In this document: in pieces, positions 1-14,314 of the stretch
How the letters are laid out: the number at the start of each line of letters is the position of its first letter
Numbering within the stretch: position 1 is the stretch's first letter
Source: Mnemiopsis leidyi
Lineage: Eukaryota > Ctenophora > Tentaculata > Lobata > Bolinopsidae
Direction: 5' to 3'
Length of the DNA: 64,000 nt
Assembly (NCBI GenBank): GCA_000226015.1
Contig: JH154797.1
Location: forward strand, 96,628-160,627
Notes under the pieces: model-generated
What the model was told of the DNA's origin: nothing
Databases searched by the model: none
What the model saw: only the letters and a program-made list of their open reading frames with translations
Made by a program: the position numbers and the translations under genes

Positions 1-3000
1 GGGGTCAATACCCTTTATTGAGGTGTACTCAATATAGATATAGTGGAGTCAATCCAGTGGTGGCAATATAGTGGAGGCAATATGCGGTGTGAGGAAGTCG
101 AGGAAATTGAACAGAGTATCGATGCGCTAGAAATGTTTATCTGATGCTTATTTGAGACCAACACTGCTGTTTATTTCAATAAAATGATCACGTGTAAAAT
201 TTTGCTGTTGGACAAGATTTTAATGGATCAGTTAATACATTAAACAGTGCGTAACGAGTAAAATTTTTGATTAAGTCCACATCGAACAAGCCTAGCACGC
301 GTACACGTAGGAAAAGAAATGTGACTTGATCTTGGGGCTACTGCGAGAATGAAAGCACGAAGGATGACTTGTGAGTCGAAATCTCTGCCCGTCGACGATA
401 AATGACGAGAGGGGATTCTGGCATTGGCCTGGATTCCTAGCAACGAAAAGCATTGTGCAGGCTCGCCCTCAAGCTCCTTCGTGCGCGCGACAATGGTTTT
501 CTACCCAGTTGTATGAAGTGGCTGAGCCTCAGAGATAAAACCGCGCCGAGGTAAGCGACTAATGTGACTGAGGAGCCAGGAGAGAGAGAGAAGATGGTTG
601 CAGGAGGAGGGGACTAATTCCCGGCTTTACCCACGGATTAAACCGAGGGTAGTTCAGGATCCTCTTATACGGGGCTTTAACAGAGACATCGTAACTGTCT
701 CGTGACAATGCCTGCCGTCCAATCCCGGACTTCCACGTTTCAGGTCGACCAATGACAGGAATCAATCCACCCGGGCAAGGCTAAAACTCCTGCCGGCTCA
801 TGAATAAAATACAAAGAAAGAGCAGGAGCGTGGGGGCCCCTTTAATTGTCATAAAACAAAAGAGAGAATTGTACTGTAATTGTGTAAATGGGGCACTAAG
901 TCTTGCCCCGCATGCTGCGTAGAAACATGGGGAGTAGAAACCATTAGGCCCAAGATGTTTGGCACTGGATCGCCGGGAATAAGTTTGAACATTAGAAAAG
1001 CAATGCAAATCTTGTCTGAGTTTCTATTGTCTGGTCGATTAGTAAAGCTCCTTGAGCTAAGTTAAATCTGATGGTTATTCAATACAAGGATAGTAAGACG
1101 ACCGAGGAGAGGTATCCTGCTGCTAAAACTGCTGCTCAACTCTTTGTTTAAACATGGGATTTTATCTTACAAAACTGCAGGTTTATCTTTGTTGAACACA
1201 GCAAATTTGGACTGAACCACGACGGTTTATAAGAACCAAATTTGAGTTCGCTTTGAGGATTTGGGGAACGATTACATGTCTACGCAATCGAAATTTAGAC
1301 GTTAACGGTCCTTTTGGATGGTAAATTAGTAATCTAGAAGCGCGGCATGCGGTTCTGCAATCAGAAATCAGAAATACACCCATGTAACAAATTTCTTTGA
1401 TGGTAAACACCGAATCAGGTAAACATCGAGGTAAATATCGAGGTAAATAAAAGGAGTATAATGTATATCAACTGTGTTGAGCATTTGACCAATTTTATTT
1501 CTAATGAGCTATTGATCACAATAATTTTCTCTTATCTCTATGATGTTGATTAGCAGAAAAATATATCGACATGTAATTGGGTATACACGGCATCAGTCAT
1601 TATGGAAAATTGGAATATCATCTGGATCTCAGTTGGTAGGACACGTCGATCCGACCTAATCTGCATCGAATGGTCATCAGGAGGTTCTATGGCCCTTTTT
1701 ATAAAGCCTGCATAATGTTTATTCGTATAAACAAGATCAAAATGAACACAACTTGTTTTCAAAGCTAAGATAGTAATTAGAATTTAGAAAAGGAACTCGG
1801 TAAGGATCTGATTCAGCAGAATTTCGTCACGAATATTTCAAAATTCATGAGGATACATACGATGATTATAAGATAGATGTATGTATCATCTATGATTGTA
1901 ATGAGTTCTGGCCGAGGTCTTACGGAAATCAAGAAGAGATTAGGCGAGACGACCAAGATGGTCAAATATAGAGTGATTTCAATCATTCTCTTTATTGCGA
2001 GTGAATAATATACGTCTGGAATCAAGAAGACTATGTTTTTTAGACACCGAAGCGTTTTGAAATACACAGACATCAAACTAGTCAGGCAATCAAGTACTTG
2101 AGGGTCTAAATGATAGACTATTAATACCAAAACATCAACATAGCCAGACAATAATTAATCGTTAATCGTCATACACCAGCAATTAATCGAAGAAATTTAT
2201 CCTCAAATCGACGAAAGTAACTGATGTGATAAATGACCAAACCCGAATGAGTATGACGAGACGTTGCGTGGGTAAGGATAAGGACATTCACCCTCCAAAC
2301 CTTCATTGTTACCCCCTCCCTGCTTTGTCGGGGGATTACACGTTAAGATTTATAAGCACTGTTTACGGGAGAGTATACGCTCACGTCTCATTAAAGCGGT
2401 TGCTTGTCCGATTAAATCCTTCACTGTTGAAGTGACAATGGCGTTAATTACATAATCATCATAACGCCCCGTCAATATACGTCGCATACCGGTCACAGTG
2501 GTAGTTTTACATGCTAGCCTAACGGCCATCCGACAAAAAGATAACACGCCAACATCTTAAAAAAGTTGATGTCTAAATACCCCACCTTAAACACACCTCT
2601 ATGACAAGAAGTTATTCGAATCGGCAGGATCGACTAATTCTAGATTTCTACAGCCGATTGTCCAATAAATCTGGTTATGTTGATGCATTCTCGTCGACAT
2701 AGAGAAGTGTCACCAGTGGGTGCGACAGAATGGCAAGTCCTTGACTAGAGAAGAACTGTTCATGTGCTTATAATAAGGTAATGGACTGAGCTGCGGAATA
2801 AGGCTCTAATAATTCAGGAATCTTTATATTTATTCGGTACAAGGAGGTCTGGGTAGGTATTTAAACTAACGAGGTTCGTCAGACCAACCAATCGACAAAC
2901 CTTCCCTAGGTGCAGGGTTGAATGGATATTCATGGGAAAATTTGACGTTAATGAATAATTCATCCTACCAACTGATTGATAAAGGAGCGAAAACAGGTAG

Positions 3001-6000
3001 TTCAGGAGTCTAAAGATCTGCGTGACCTGGTCGGATCAACTTCTATTGTTATGTAACCAAACAGTAATAACAACACCATCATTGTGGGATCCGACCTCAG
3101 TGTCACGCAAATGAGCCCCGTTCCTCTGGGGCTCTCTTTTAAAGTGGAGCTACTAGTCGCTATTATATTAAATCTCACCTGAAGAACTTGCTAAGGATTG
3201 GGCTGCTCATGAAGATTGTAATATTGTCGCGAATGGTAGTAATTTGACAAAATCCAATAATTCGTCAAATTATGCAACTTCACAATCGTGACAATGTACC
3301 TTTCGACGCCATTAGAATATTTCAATACAAAGTCAAGGACTTGTCACACTAACAGAGTTGATACCGTGGCTGGTTATTGACGTAAAAGGTGTCGGTGACA
3401 CTGATGGAATAGGTTTCGGTTCTAGGTTGTGTGCATAAAGAGGAAATAAATAATATCATTTTTAGATACGGGAAAATGTAACATAAATATCGGCCCTATA
3501 ACACTATATACCACTCAAATATTCAAGAAAACTAAAAGTAGAACGCAGTTATAGTCAACACTCCAGCAGCCTACAGAGGTTCGATCTTCCAAGCTACCAG
3601 ACTGTCGGATTGTCGGTATCTGGCATGTATCCTTTGGCTCGTAACAATAATTCTTTAAGCTAATCCAGTGCCATGGTACGGGGTGATTCAGATTTAAGAA
3701 ACTGGATAAAGAAGATAAGCATATCTAATCAGACTATCTTCACCATGTGCCATATGCGCCATTAAATTTCTTCAACTTCAACCTCTTGATTAAAGCTTAA
3801 AAACAACAATAGCCTCTTTCTTTGGAAAATTTGTGGGGTACGAAAGAGAAAAGTGGAGGGTTTCTTGGAGCCAATCAGTAACTCGTATACTTATAGCCTC
3901 CCCGAAACCAGACGACGATAACGATAGAGACACGGCACTGTTTTAATCATTGGGCGAGTCTGCAACTGCCGGACAATCCTCCGATAACTCGGTTTTAGTG
4001 CTCGAATAATTCGACATCTACTTGTCAATTCTATACAGGCCGGTAAAGTGCATGAAGTTGTCGCTCTACCGATAATCGATAGTCTAGCAGGTAAGATCAT
4101 GTTCTAGTCTGAAAGATGAGAGATCCGACTATAGTAGATCAATGTCATTGAGGGGGTCAGGGGGAGTAAGGAGCTTCCTAAGCGCATGACAAGCCAGGTA
4201 CAAGTTATTGAGGAGAGGAGTAAGAAGGGGGATGTCACCAGCAACTTCTCAGCCCCTCCCTTTTTCTTTGGGGCTGTACAAGGCAATATATCGCAAGAGG
4301 GGTGCCTGATCACTTTTGATGCGCTGTTGGGCAGCTCGCAAGCCCTGTAACGCATATTGCAGGTGGGAGGAGCAGCTAGTACTGCATTGATCTGAGCTGA
4401 ACGGGCCTAATGAATTGTTTCGGCAACAATGACAGGGATAGAATAGAATTTGATGTTTGATCAGGGTCACGGTTTTGTCTGTGTCGCTTATCGGAATGGA
4501 ATAGCAGAGGTTAATTACAGGTTGGAAAGCAACCATTGTTCAGATGATCAGTAGTGAAATCATCTTCCAATGACTGAACGACAAATATACTGTGAATTAT
4601 ATTCAAACGATGGTTGTGTGAGGCAGAAATACATCGGCCTCCACAAGTTAACAAGTTTTGAATAATGATAAGCTAAATCAAAAGTGCCAGATTTTCTATT
4701 TGCATGATTTTTTATTCGCTTATTATTATCACAAAGTTACAAAATCATTGCTACAATGGGAATTAGAATTTTGCCTATGATATTTCTAATTCTTTCGCTA
4801 AAGCCTAGTCACAGTATTCAATTGAACCTATATCGCACTATCCGCAGGCAAATGACGTAGAAATTTTCCCTTACCCACCATAGTTCCCTTACCCAACAGC
4901 TTTATAAAAAGCGGTTTCTATGAAGTCGGATTATTGCTGATTGATGTTCAGTAGTCATTGATGAATTTAATTATAGCAGATTCATCCATATTTTCAGTTA
5001 GAGTTAATAATTATGAAGCACGTACAATATTGGAATATTCAAAACATCTAATATGCTTATGACCTATTGAATTTGAATAAAATAAGCTTATAGATACCAT
5101 CAAGAATTAAGCTATTAATGGTTAAAGCACAATACTTACACAAGGGACCATGAAGAGGCTTGAAAAAGTTAACAGGAGCATTTTGGCTTGATCGGAGAAG
5201 AAAATTATGAAAATCAAAATTTTGCTGGATTCCCCGCTTTTAAGCAACGTACTAGGACGTGAAAATTGATGTGATCATTAGGGAAAATTACAAAACTAAT
5301 AACTAATGGGCAACGTGTTAATGAAAATCTTGATAAATTGATCGCTCGTTTACGCCTTATACAGCGGGGAAAGAATTTGCTAAAACACCGACCACTGGAG
5401 AATCAAGGAAATCCCGGGAGCGCATTAATATGCACCCACAGACGAGGGATAAGGTAATACCTGATCGATTATTGGACGGTAACACTAACTACTGCCTCCG
5501 AGGTCATGGGCATATTACGAGCGTTTTGTTGTCGATTTAAACGATTGTGAACCATTTAAAAACCGATTTAAATCCTCATGATTGTCTCCAAAAGCTTTCC
5601 TTGGACCGAGGTCATGTCATTTGGAGCATCTGCACAAGTCGGCGTAGGAAAGGGGAGGAGGATGTTTAGGAAGGCTATCCGTCAAAATGAAGTGAACAAC
5701 CGTCACTTTGGCGTTACCTAATAACCCTTATTACTACCGATGTGTTATGATTGGCAGCTTAAGATCAAGCCTCAATGAAAATACCTCAATGATTTATCAC
5801 ATACAGACATGGTATTCGAGCATCTAGTCGTGGGTGGTTTACAGTAAATCATCAGTTGTTTTCTTAGATGCACAATGAGTACAAAATTGAACTGACCAAA
5901 AAGAGGTTATTTACCATGTCAAATATGCAAGTCGACTATGCTGTTATGCATGATTGGTGATGCATTTCCTCATCTAAACAACTACAAAATACCTATTTAG

Positions 6001-7833
6001 ATCCAAAGATCTTAATGAAGAAAATAACGTAGAACATTTAAAAAACTTATAGACGACTAACAACAATCAACCAGGCTTATCCATCGCCGAACCTTCATAA
6101 AAGCACTAGTCAAAGTAGAACCTCAGCAGAAAAACGAGGTCGTCTTTAAGTTAAACGTATCTCAAAACTACATATCGTACTTGAACTACTGTGCAAAACG
6201 CGGTTGGCACGAATCACAAAAAGAGAGTGATAAAGCATAAAGTTTATAGCTTTGGGTGCGCATCACGTGTAAAACGTACTTAATGTTACTGTTACGGCGG
6301 GGTGGGGAGGACGTATTTACAGTCTACTTATACACTAAAAAGTAGAAACGACGTAACCATAGGCCAGAAGTACAAGCTTCGACATGATGAAAGGGCGCTG
6401 TTTTTATTCGAGAGTAATGCTCTCAATTCAGCAATGTTTGAAAGTCTTAAATGTCTTCCAACCATATATGTTTTGACATACATGTTAATCCAGCTATCCT
6501 TGCACATGATGAAGTACTAAAAACATCTAACATCCTGGTTCAACCTAGTGCCTCAACTTTAAAAAACTGATAGAAATACAAATCAACAATCCAAAACTCA
6601 CATACAAAACGGATCACCAATCAGAATTTTCTAGTAACATGATTTTGACTAGGCAAATACCCAAATACATAACCATTCGACCAGAACACACAACGCGAGG
6701 AAAATAGTCGGCCCTCTATTTCCGCAATAGCGATTAACCACTACATACTTACAACTTCTATAATGAAATGCACGTACTAATTTACGAATAATTATACTAA
6801 ACAACTGATCCTCCTCAATCGATAAGCGGATGAGATAAATCTAGTTTGGTCATGTTATTATAGAGAACTGATCCATGAAAGTTGAAATCCGCGGTCAACA
6901 TTCCGAGTTGAACCATTCAGGAACCGCAATATCAATATAGATAGGTAGTTTTGAGAAGGTTAAAAATTTGTCGTAATGGTTTCATGTGACAACGATTGAC
7001 CAATGAGAGTCAGGTACGGCCAATTACTATATCGAGCAACGCCATCACTATATAGACGATTGGTGACCCCTCACAAATTTTGACCAACGAGAAGCTTTAA
7101 AAGTTGAAAAACGGTGCTCTATACTTCTTGCTTCTGATTGGTTAAAATTGTGGCAACATAAATTCAAAGGTGAAAAAAGCCGATAAAATTCCCAACATTA
7201 TTTGCTTCAACACAATAACTACTTCTTTTTCTAAATTCCTAATTCTATGAATTTTAAGTAGCTTGTATAAAAGATCGAAGGCTGAAGCAAATCAGATGAG
7301 AAAAGTTACATCATAGTCAGTACGGTCGCAACATTAAACTTTTTGGCAACATTTATTGCTGCGGATGAGACATGATTCAAATGATAAAAATGACAAATGT
7401 ATCTTAAACCACGTCAATGTGCAAATCCTGAGCATTTTTATTTTTTACTACTTATTTGCTTTTAAAGAAAATTTGAAACAGCAATTCTACTGCGTATACG
7501 AGCAATCAGCTGCTATATATGATGCCCATTTGCTTTGTATTCAATCGCCCATCGGAAGCCTTGGCCGTGCATCAAATATCCGTCAAATTTCTTATCCACT
7601 CCAGTACCATTGTTAACTTCGTTCACGATATTATAAGCTTTGTTTAGAGAAGAATGTGACAATGAAATAAAGGCGAAAATTCGATACAGGAATCAAACGG
7701 TTGGATTGGATTGCCTCACATATATTAGGGTTATAATAATTATCAGCGCCAAAATGATATGAGTGGTTGAAATTGGACAACTATGACTATGAGCTTGATA
7801 TAATGGTTGCAAAGTCTCTACTTATTGGTTCTT

Positions 7834-7855
7834 TTTCTGCAAATTTTTGCAGAAA
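7834..7855. repeat. Perfect 22-bp palindrome
   Basis: Two 10-bp arms, TTTCTGCAAA and its reverse complement, are separated by two T residues. It lies in AT-rich intergenic DNA and no neighbouring gene gives it a role. It may be a transcription-factor dyad or chance. Confidence 0.5.
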
Positions 7856-10800
7856 TTCTACAATCGGCTGCTCGTATGAGATTTTGAAAGGAAAAGTTGC
7901 AAACTGTACATCAAAATGCAGCTCTTTTGCAGACAGGAGGAGCGTACCAGAGATGAAATACTTGGAGTAGTCGCCACCGTGAGCCTTCAAATAAGCACCA
8001 GGTATTTATAGTATCACTCCAGCTCACTAGGAATTTAAGGGAGATTCCTTCTGTGTTGTGCCTCTCCTAGTTGAAAAGAACGTATGTGTGCCAGTTGTTA
8101 ATCGCAAAGAGATGATCGAGTAAAATAATTTGGAGCCGACGGTAGTCAATAACTTTTCTGTGCAGACAAGCTCATTGGAAAGCCTTATTACCCATGCTAA
8201 TCATTTGTGGTTTGCCTAACTGCAAAATAAGGGTATTTAAGAATAAGATTGCTCTTAATACTATTCTCAAATTCTATACATAGGCTGAAAAATACTAAAT
8301 AGACACAACCATCGTCATGGTTGGGATTTTAAAGCCCTTTAATCGTTGTGAAACAGCTGCCAGCATCCTGAGCCAGTATATTGGCATTCTTATCACGATT
8401 TTGGCTTTTTTCTATAGCTGGAACTGGTAGGTACCGAAAAAAATGCCAGGTGAATTTTGGTACATACAATTAGAGAACAGCTCGGAACGCGACCGAATCA
8501 ACTCACAAGCCCAAATATGAGGGCAATGTTTTGGGTGGTGCCTCTAAATCCATCAGGTTTTTAATTGCAACACAAAATTTTCCCACCTATTAGCTGCTCA
8601 AAATTAGACACCATGAGGCAATCTTTTGTCGCTCACTATCATGCCAAGGACCGGTTCTTGACAAGCTTTGAAGTTTCAACAGGCATGGTAATGAACGAGT
8701 AGTTCATTGGCTTATCAAGATGCTCTTCCTCTAATCTTCAGACGTAACTGCTGTCTCGAATAATCCCCTGGTCAATAATTAGCCTTCATAATCACGATTA
8801 CCACAGAATTTGAAACTCATTACCCTATTTCGGATACAAACTCAAAGGCGTAAGTAAGTGAGTAACTCGGGAAGAGCAGCAACTGTCTGTAGGAGTGATA
8901 ATAATTGGTATTCTTGGAGTGTGACGGACTGTTAGAATTGACACTTTCCATTGTTTGTCTCCAATAATTATCATATTGCCAAACACATTTATGTTTACCC
9001 TGAGGAATTAAGTCCATTTTATTCTATTTAATTGTTTAAAAAATGTTTAAAATTGGCTCACATGGGTATGACAGTTATATCGTTGAATTAAAGCTTCAGA
9101 AAATTCAAAAATTTGACAAGTCATATGACTGAATAGCAAGCAAAATGAGGTTAACAATTCTTTAGAAGCAATGATGAAATAACTGTGTCTGGTTCCCAAC
9201 ATATAATAAAAGATTAAACTCTTAATTTTAAAAAATTGACAGAATTCTCTTGAGAGATTTCCCTCTCTTCCAATCAAAACAAATACATAAAAATTATTTA
9301 CATGGTTGTTTATCCCAAAGTGTTGACATGATCTTTAGAAATGTGAGATTGTGAGCAGAAATTTTGAACGTTCTGTTTGTCTTGAAATTCAGGAATGAAG
9401 TCAAGATAAAGGAATGAAGTCAAGATGAAGTTAAAAGTTATAGCCGGATCAAAGGATAAAAGAGAAACCATTACATACTAATGCACTAATGCTTTTTCAG
9501 CGCAAACAAATGACTGTTTGTAATGCTATAATGATGCGATGCAAAGTTTACGGTGATCGTCTCCAAAAACAAGTTTATTCTACAAACAAAAAAACAGTTT
9601 TTATTCTTAGAATTGCCTATATTTTATTTACTGTCGTTTAGAGTCAAGCTTACAAACTTTTACTGCAAGTGATGCGCAGACAAAAAAGTAAATATATTAG
9701 TATCAGCTTGTGTAAAGATTCTCCCGGCGCCGAAAGAGCTAGAGGTCGGCAGGCATGTTTAATCCAGCAATTAATAGCAACGAAGCTTTAAGCAAAAAAG
9801 GAGAAAACCCCTAACACTCGGACAGATATAGATTCAACAGATTGAGGCCAACGGTCGCATTGACCTAGTTAGACACATCGACACTAACTTGATACGACCT
9901 ACTTAAAATAGAGTTAGCTGATTGATTGACTTGTTTGAATTGATCCGTCCATTGAATCATTGAAAAGTAATATACCTAGTTAATGTGTTATACATGAGTT
10001 TCATTCAAAGTGCTGCTCAAGTTTCCAACAAAGTGCTGCTCAAATACAATAACAATTTTCCTACAGTAACCTCTCATTAAAGTAACCTTATGTTAAAAGC
10101 CTTTGTTATCGAATTTGAAGGTTGTTTTCAGGAATGACACTCGACCAAGGTTAAATGTAGTTTGGTTTCAGGAATAATGATCAATATGTTCTTAACAGAG
10201 CATCAACTATAACTTTTATGACCAGCAAACAATCAACATACAAACATAAGGTAACTGTATCATCTAATTAACTGTATGGAAATTGTCATTATATTGAGCA
10301 GCACTTTGTGTGAAACTTAAACACAACACTTTTAACCGGGTCTAGAGTTGTTTTCTTATTGCGGATGAATACCTTAGTTATTTCGTTGGAAGAGAAAGTC
10401 TAATGGACTAATGTTGAGCAAAAATAAATATTTTGTTTCTTTTCAGACTTGTTGCATTATGAATGATACATATTTCTTAGCTGCTTCGATTTCATTGTAT
10501 CAAACCACTGACGGAATGGAAAAATGAAACTCACGTTTCTCTTATCAACATAATAAGATGAATATTCACAAAGTCAGACGCACAGATGAAATTTACATTC
10601 AAGTCATATTCATTTATATTTTATTATCTCATCTAAAGCTACAGAAGATTATTTCAGAAAATTAACATTTTTCAATAATAACGTGAATCAACTATCTTAG
10701 CTGACGACGATTAACACATGTTTATTGAAAGCTTCTCCAAAATTCAAACTCGTATCTATTTATATCTATCAACCCCCCTACAAAATCAGCTATCTTTTCA

Positions 10801-10948
10801 GTAATTGACAACTGCAAGTCCTTCTGTAGTTGTGTGTAAGCACTGCTTAAATCACTTGTCAGAAAGAATCTAGATCAATAGTTGATAGGAGAATAAAAAT
10901 GAATCAAGATTAACAGTTTATCTGAAGAAAGTTCAATAACGTTAATTC

Positions 10949-10954
10949 TTTATT
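10949..10954 (-). terminator. Putative poly(A) signal AATAAA of the GPCR gene
   Basis: The minus strand reads AATAAA about 76 bases beyond the stop codon of the receptor gene that ends at 11030. This is a normal distance for a metazoan cleavage/polyadenylation signal. The cleavage site itself is not identifiable. Confidence 0.5.
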
Positions 10955-11029
10955 TAATTACATCCCTACAAAATGGCACAGTCAATACTCAATATTCGCT
11001 GTTATTCTTAAAAACAATTACCACATTGT

Positions 11030-14000
11030 TCACGTTGCAACCAATGTTTGCTTGGTCGACTTTTCACGACAATTCTCAAGACAAATCTCCTCCTTGATCT
11101 TCTTATTTCCGAAAGGATTACGAAGCTTAGAGCAGCAATGTTCTCTATACTGCAGTACTGTATTGCGCAGTTTCTTAGACCCCATCAGATAGACCAAGGG
11201 ATTAGCACAGGAATTTAGTGTGAGAAGTACGAAATGGAACAACATGTTGATATAATGTTTGGCAAAGAAGCTGTGTTGGAGGAAGTCGGGTGGGTTTGAG
11301 TTCGAGATAGCAAACATGGCGGCTATAAAGGATGTTGTGATTCTGTAGACTACTGGGAGGTGGCAGAAGAAGAATATTATCGGGATGATGGTGACGGTAC
11401 GAGCCGCGTTCTCTTCCGACTCTTTTTGCTTCTTTTTCACCACCTGGAGAGGTTGGGTCAGAAGGAAGTTTGAAATGATTTATCGTTGAATGAAGAAAGG
11501 AAAATAGTTTTTATCTATCAATTAACAAATGGCAAATAATTTCTAAACGTTTACCTTGTACTGTATATTTTTTCTGGTCGAGAGTCTCAACACGACCAAA
11601 AAGGAGGCTGTTCCGATGATCAGAGCAGGAATCGTTACCGCAACAACGGTTACCACAAACAAGAACGTGATGTAGTATACCATTCCTTTATCTGAAAGCG
11701 TAGAAAATCGATACGATTTCCATGTCTAGGTTTTTCCGTACATCTTTAGAGCATTATTTAGTCATTTGTTTAACGATATTCTGATGACCATTAATCAAGA
11801 AATAGTAAGATAGCTTATAATTGTATCTTCGCCTTAAACTAAAGTACGTTATAATTTTGGATCAGAACTTCAGAATTCACTAACCAGCTAATGCACCGAA
11901 CTTTCCCAAATGAGCGATGCTGTTTCCATACTCAGGCTTGTACCTTGAAAACAATATAAAGGTCAGATAAACATTCTGAAATACTATCATGAAGCGCTAT
12001 TAAGTCCTTAAATCGTTGACATAAGACGCACTGCCTCTACAAAGGAAACAGGAAAAACACATGCAAACTGCAAAGTATGATTACAATCTCTATTGATTCA
12101 AAGGGCTGAAGGGGAATTAACGATATACTTACGAATGTTTACTTGAAACATAGAAGGGAAGGCAAGCGAAGGCCACAGCAATCATCCAGCTCGTTATAGC
12201 AAGTATGTAAATGTTCATGGGCCTGAAATGAATAAAGTTTGTAATTAGTCATGGTGGAACTCGAATGAGTACTGAATTCCTCAAATCTTAATTGCTATGA
12301 ATGGGATAATACTTACTTGTCTTTTAGTCTCATTCTTAACAAAATTTTGAAATGTTGGAAGTTTGTGATATTTAAAACAATTTATGCACCTGTGATCTAA
12401 TGGGACTACGGACTAGGCTAAACTATAAGTATGTTTCATGGGCGATCCGACCAGATAAACATTGCAGGTCTACCTAATTCTTAGTAGGTATAGCAGCAAA
12501 TTCTTCTGGATATTTAAGTTGAAAACTTTAATGATTTTTTCTTGACTTTTTATTCCAAACTTAGGTGATCTGAGAAATTGAAGTTCAAACATTCCTGCTA
12601 CCGTGCTATCGAGTTATTATAACATCCATAAAATAAGCGCTCGTTATCGAGCATGTCAACAGTCTTAGTTAACCTAACAAAAATTAATCTTTTACGACAA
12701 CTTTAAACGGTTAACAAGGTTTTACAAACGCAAACGTTTCATTCGCCTCCCTTGATCTTATAAAGTTAAACATCCAACAAAAACATCAACAGTTTTATTA
12801 AACACATGAGTGACAGGAAGAGCATATTGAAGGGGACAAATTTCAATTTGCTCTGTCATGAAACCTTCAAAATTTTTAACACTTTAACACCACTATAATT
12901 ATACCAATAATTTTAAGTTGTCGAAGGACGAACATTTGATGGATTCACGAGCATCAAGCGGCTTCATTCGGCTCCCTAGTTTACAAAACAAAAACTTTGG
13001 GAGTCATTTACTTGAAGTATGTGTTTTACTTGAAGGGAATTATATAAAGAAGCAGAAGATAAAGAAGGAGTCACCTACTTGAAGTTTGTGTTGTACTTGA
13101 AGGGAAGATCAAGAAGAAGAAGATAAAGAAGGAGTCACTTGTACTTGAAATATGTGTTGTACTTGAAGGGAAGATAAAGAAGAAGAAGATGAAGAAGGAG
13201 ACACTAACTTGAAGTATGTGTTTTACTTGAAGGGAAGATCAAGAAGAAAAAGATAAAGAGGGAGTCACTTACTTGAAGTATGTGTTGTACTTGAAGGGAA
13301 GATAAAAAAAGAAGGAGATAAAGAGGGAGTCACTTACTTGAAGTATGTGTTTTACTTGAAGGGAAGATAAAAAAGAAGGAAATCAAGGAGTTACTTACTT
13401 GAAATATGTGTTGTACTTGAAGGGAAGATACAGAGCTACGGCACGACGAACTGCTATAACACAGACCAGCAGCATGGATACCATGACGAATAGGTTGGAG
13501 CTCCAGCCTACCAGGTTTATAAGAATGTCGTACCAGAGCACTGAGCTGAATGTCTTAGCTTTCTGGAGTGGATAATGTATGATTGGGCTAAGCAGAGTGG
13601 CATTGTTTACTAGAGGAGTATAGTTATCAGTTTATCAAAAATGTGGTCGAACTATGAGAGGAGCAAGCTTTTTTTTGATTGATTGAGGGGAGGTCGATGG
13701 CCGTGTGTCTATTCTGGGGAAGTTTCCATCACCCTTATGACATAGCAGTACAAAATAATATTAAAAATTCTAACATGCGAAATCCGAATGTTTACTTCGT
13801 ATAACTAACCTCAAAAAAGTCGTATCTGCCATAAAATAATGTAAACGCGTTGAAAGGAGTGGGGATGAGGAGGTTTCCAAGGTCTGCTATAGCAAGGTTA
13901 CAGAGGAGCAGGTATGTAGTGTTGGTACACTTGGACCTTGTTTTGCAGACCGGACTTTTGAAGACCTTCTTTCCCAGGATCTTTAAAACGAAACCATTTT

Positions 14001-14314
14001 CTAGTGACCTGGGTGGAAGGATATTTTCGTGAGATATTTCATTATTTCAAATTTCAAAACACTAAGTTTAACTCATTAGATTTAAGAAAGGAAAATGGCC
14101 CGACAATATGTGCAAAAATGAAAAGTATAAGAAATCGTAACAAATCCACACAAAAAACTCACCCAATTAAGCAGCAAAGTGTTACCAGAACGCCCAAGAC
14201 AACGTCTGTTGTGTAATGGATACACGAGTCCGTAAATTCTTTTGTACACTTCATCTTATGTCCTACCGAAATTAACTTGTAAAGGTCTATAGGAAAGCGT
14301 TTAGAACGGTCCAT
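11030..14314 (-). CDS. Class A (rhodopsin-like) seven-transmembrane GPCR, complete, seven exons
   Basis: Exons in transcript order: 14314-14163, 14008-13810, 13562-13399, 12222-12133, 11943-11885, 11691-11555, 11443-11030. All introns are GT-AG, phases agree, and the total is 1215 bases (404 residues plus stop). The start is the first ATG after an in-frame TGA. Landmarks: TM1 with ENGFVL (N1.50); TM2 NLAIADL (D2.50); TM3 ending IAVRRAVALYLPFKY; TM4 TSWMIAV; TM5 TIPALIIG; TM6 FFFCHLPVV; TM7 SCANPLVY, then a basic helix 8 with CCSK, possibly palmitoylated. This makes it a plasma-membrane receptor signalling through G proteins; the ligand is unknown. Oddities: no cysteine at 3.25 or in extracellular loop 2, RRA instead of D/ERY, and CHLP instead of CWxP. 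The intron after exon 3 starts with a tandem array copying that exon's end. The fold is certain; the subfamily is not. Confidence 0.93.
13010..13430 (-). repeat. Seven-copy minisatellite derived from the GPCR exon 3 end and its splice donor
   Basis: Copies of the minus-strand motif ending TTCAAgtaagt recur with starts (plus coordinates) near 13010, 13077, 13143, 13207, 13271, 13336 and 13397, a period of 61-67 bp. The last copy in this list is the real 3' end of exon 3 and its donor. Each unit repeats about 33 exonic bases, the GTAAGT-type donor and a pyrimidine-rich linker. In transcript order the array follows the true donor and fills the first 390 or so bases of the intron. The TAA inside the copied donor closes the frame, so simple exon extension is not coding. 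Confidence 0.9.

Larger units (their letters stand above)
1..11029. other. Gene-poor AT-rich region, no gene recognised
   Basis: I find no convincing coding exon or RNA gene in this 11 kb. All open frames are short (up to about 112 codons), lack family motifs and sit in AT-rich sequence. Somewhat higher GC occurs at about 240-1060 and 3890-4540, but overlapping open frames on both strands there give no recognisable protein. Small local structures are present: a short GC hairpin at 3113-3134 followed by a T run, a perfect 22-bp palindrome at 7834-7855, and a short direct duplication near 9393-9425. An AATAAA signal near the right edge (10949-10954, minus) belongs to the GPCR gene that follows. 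Confidence 0.6.

Noticed and set aside
3113-3134. GC hairpin followed by T run, like a bacterial terminator
   Set aside because: The context is eukaryotic and no transcript ends there; the stem is only seven base pairs.
4104-4536. Overlapping 83- and 95-codon minus-strand frames
   Set aside because: Two frames overlap, neither has recognisable domains, and no splice sites support them.
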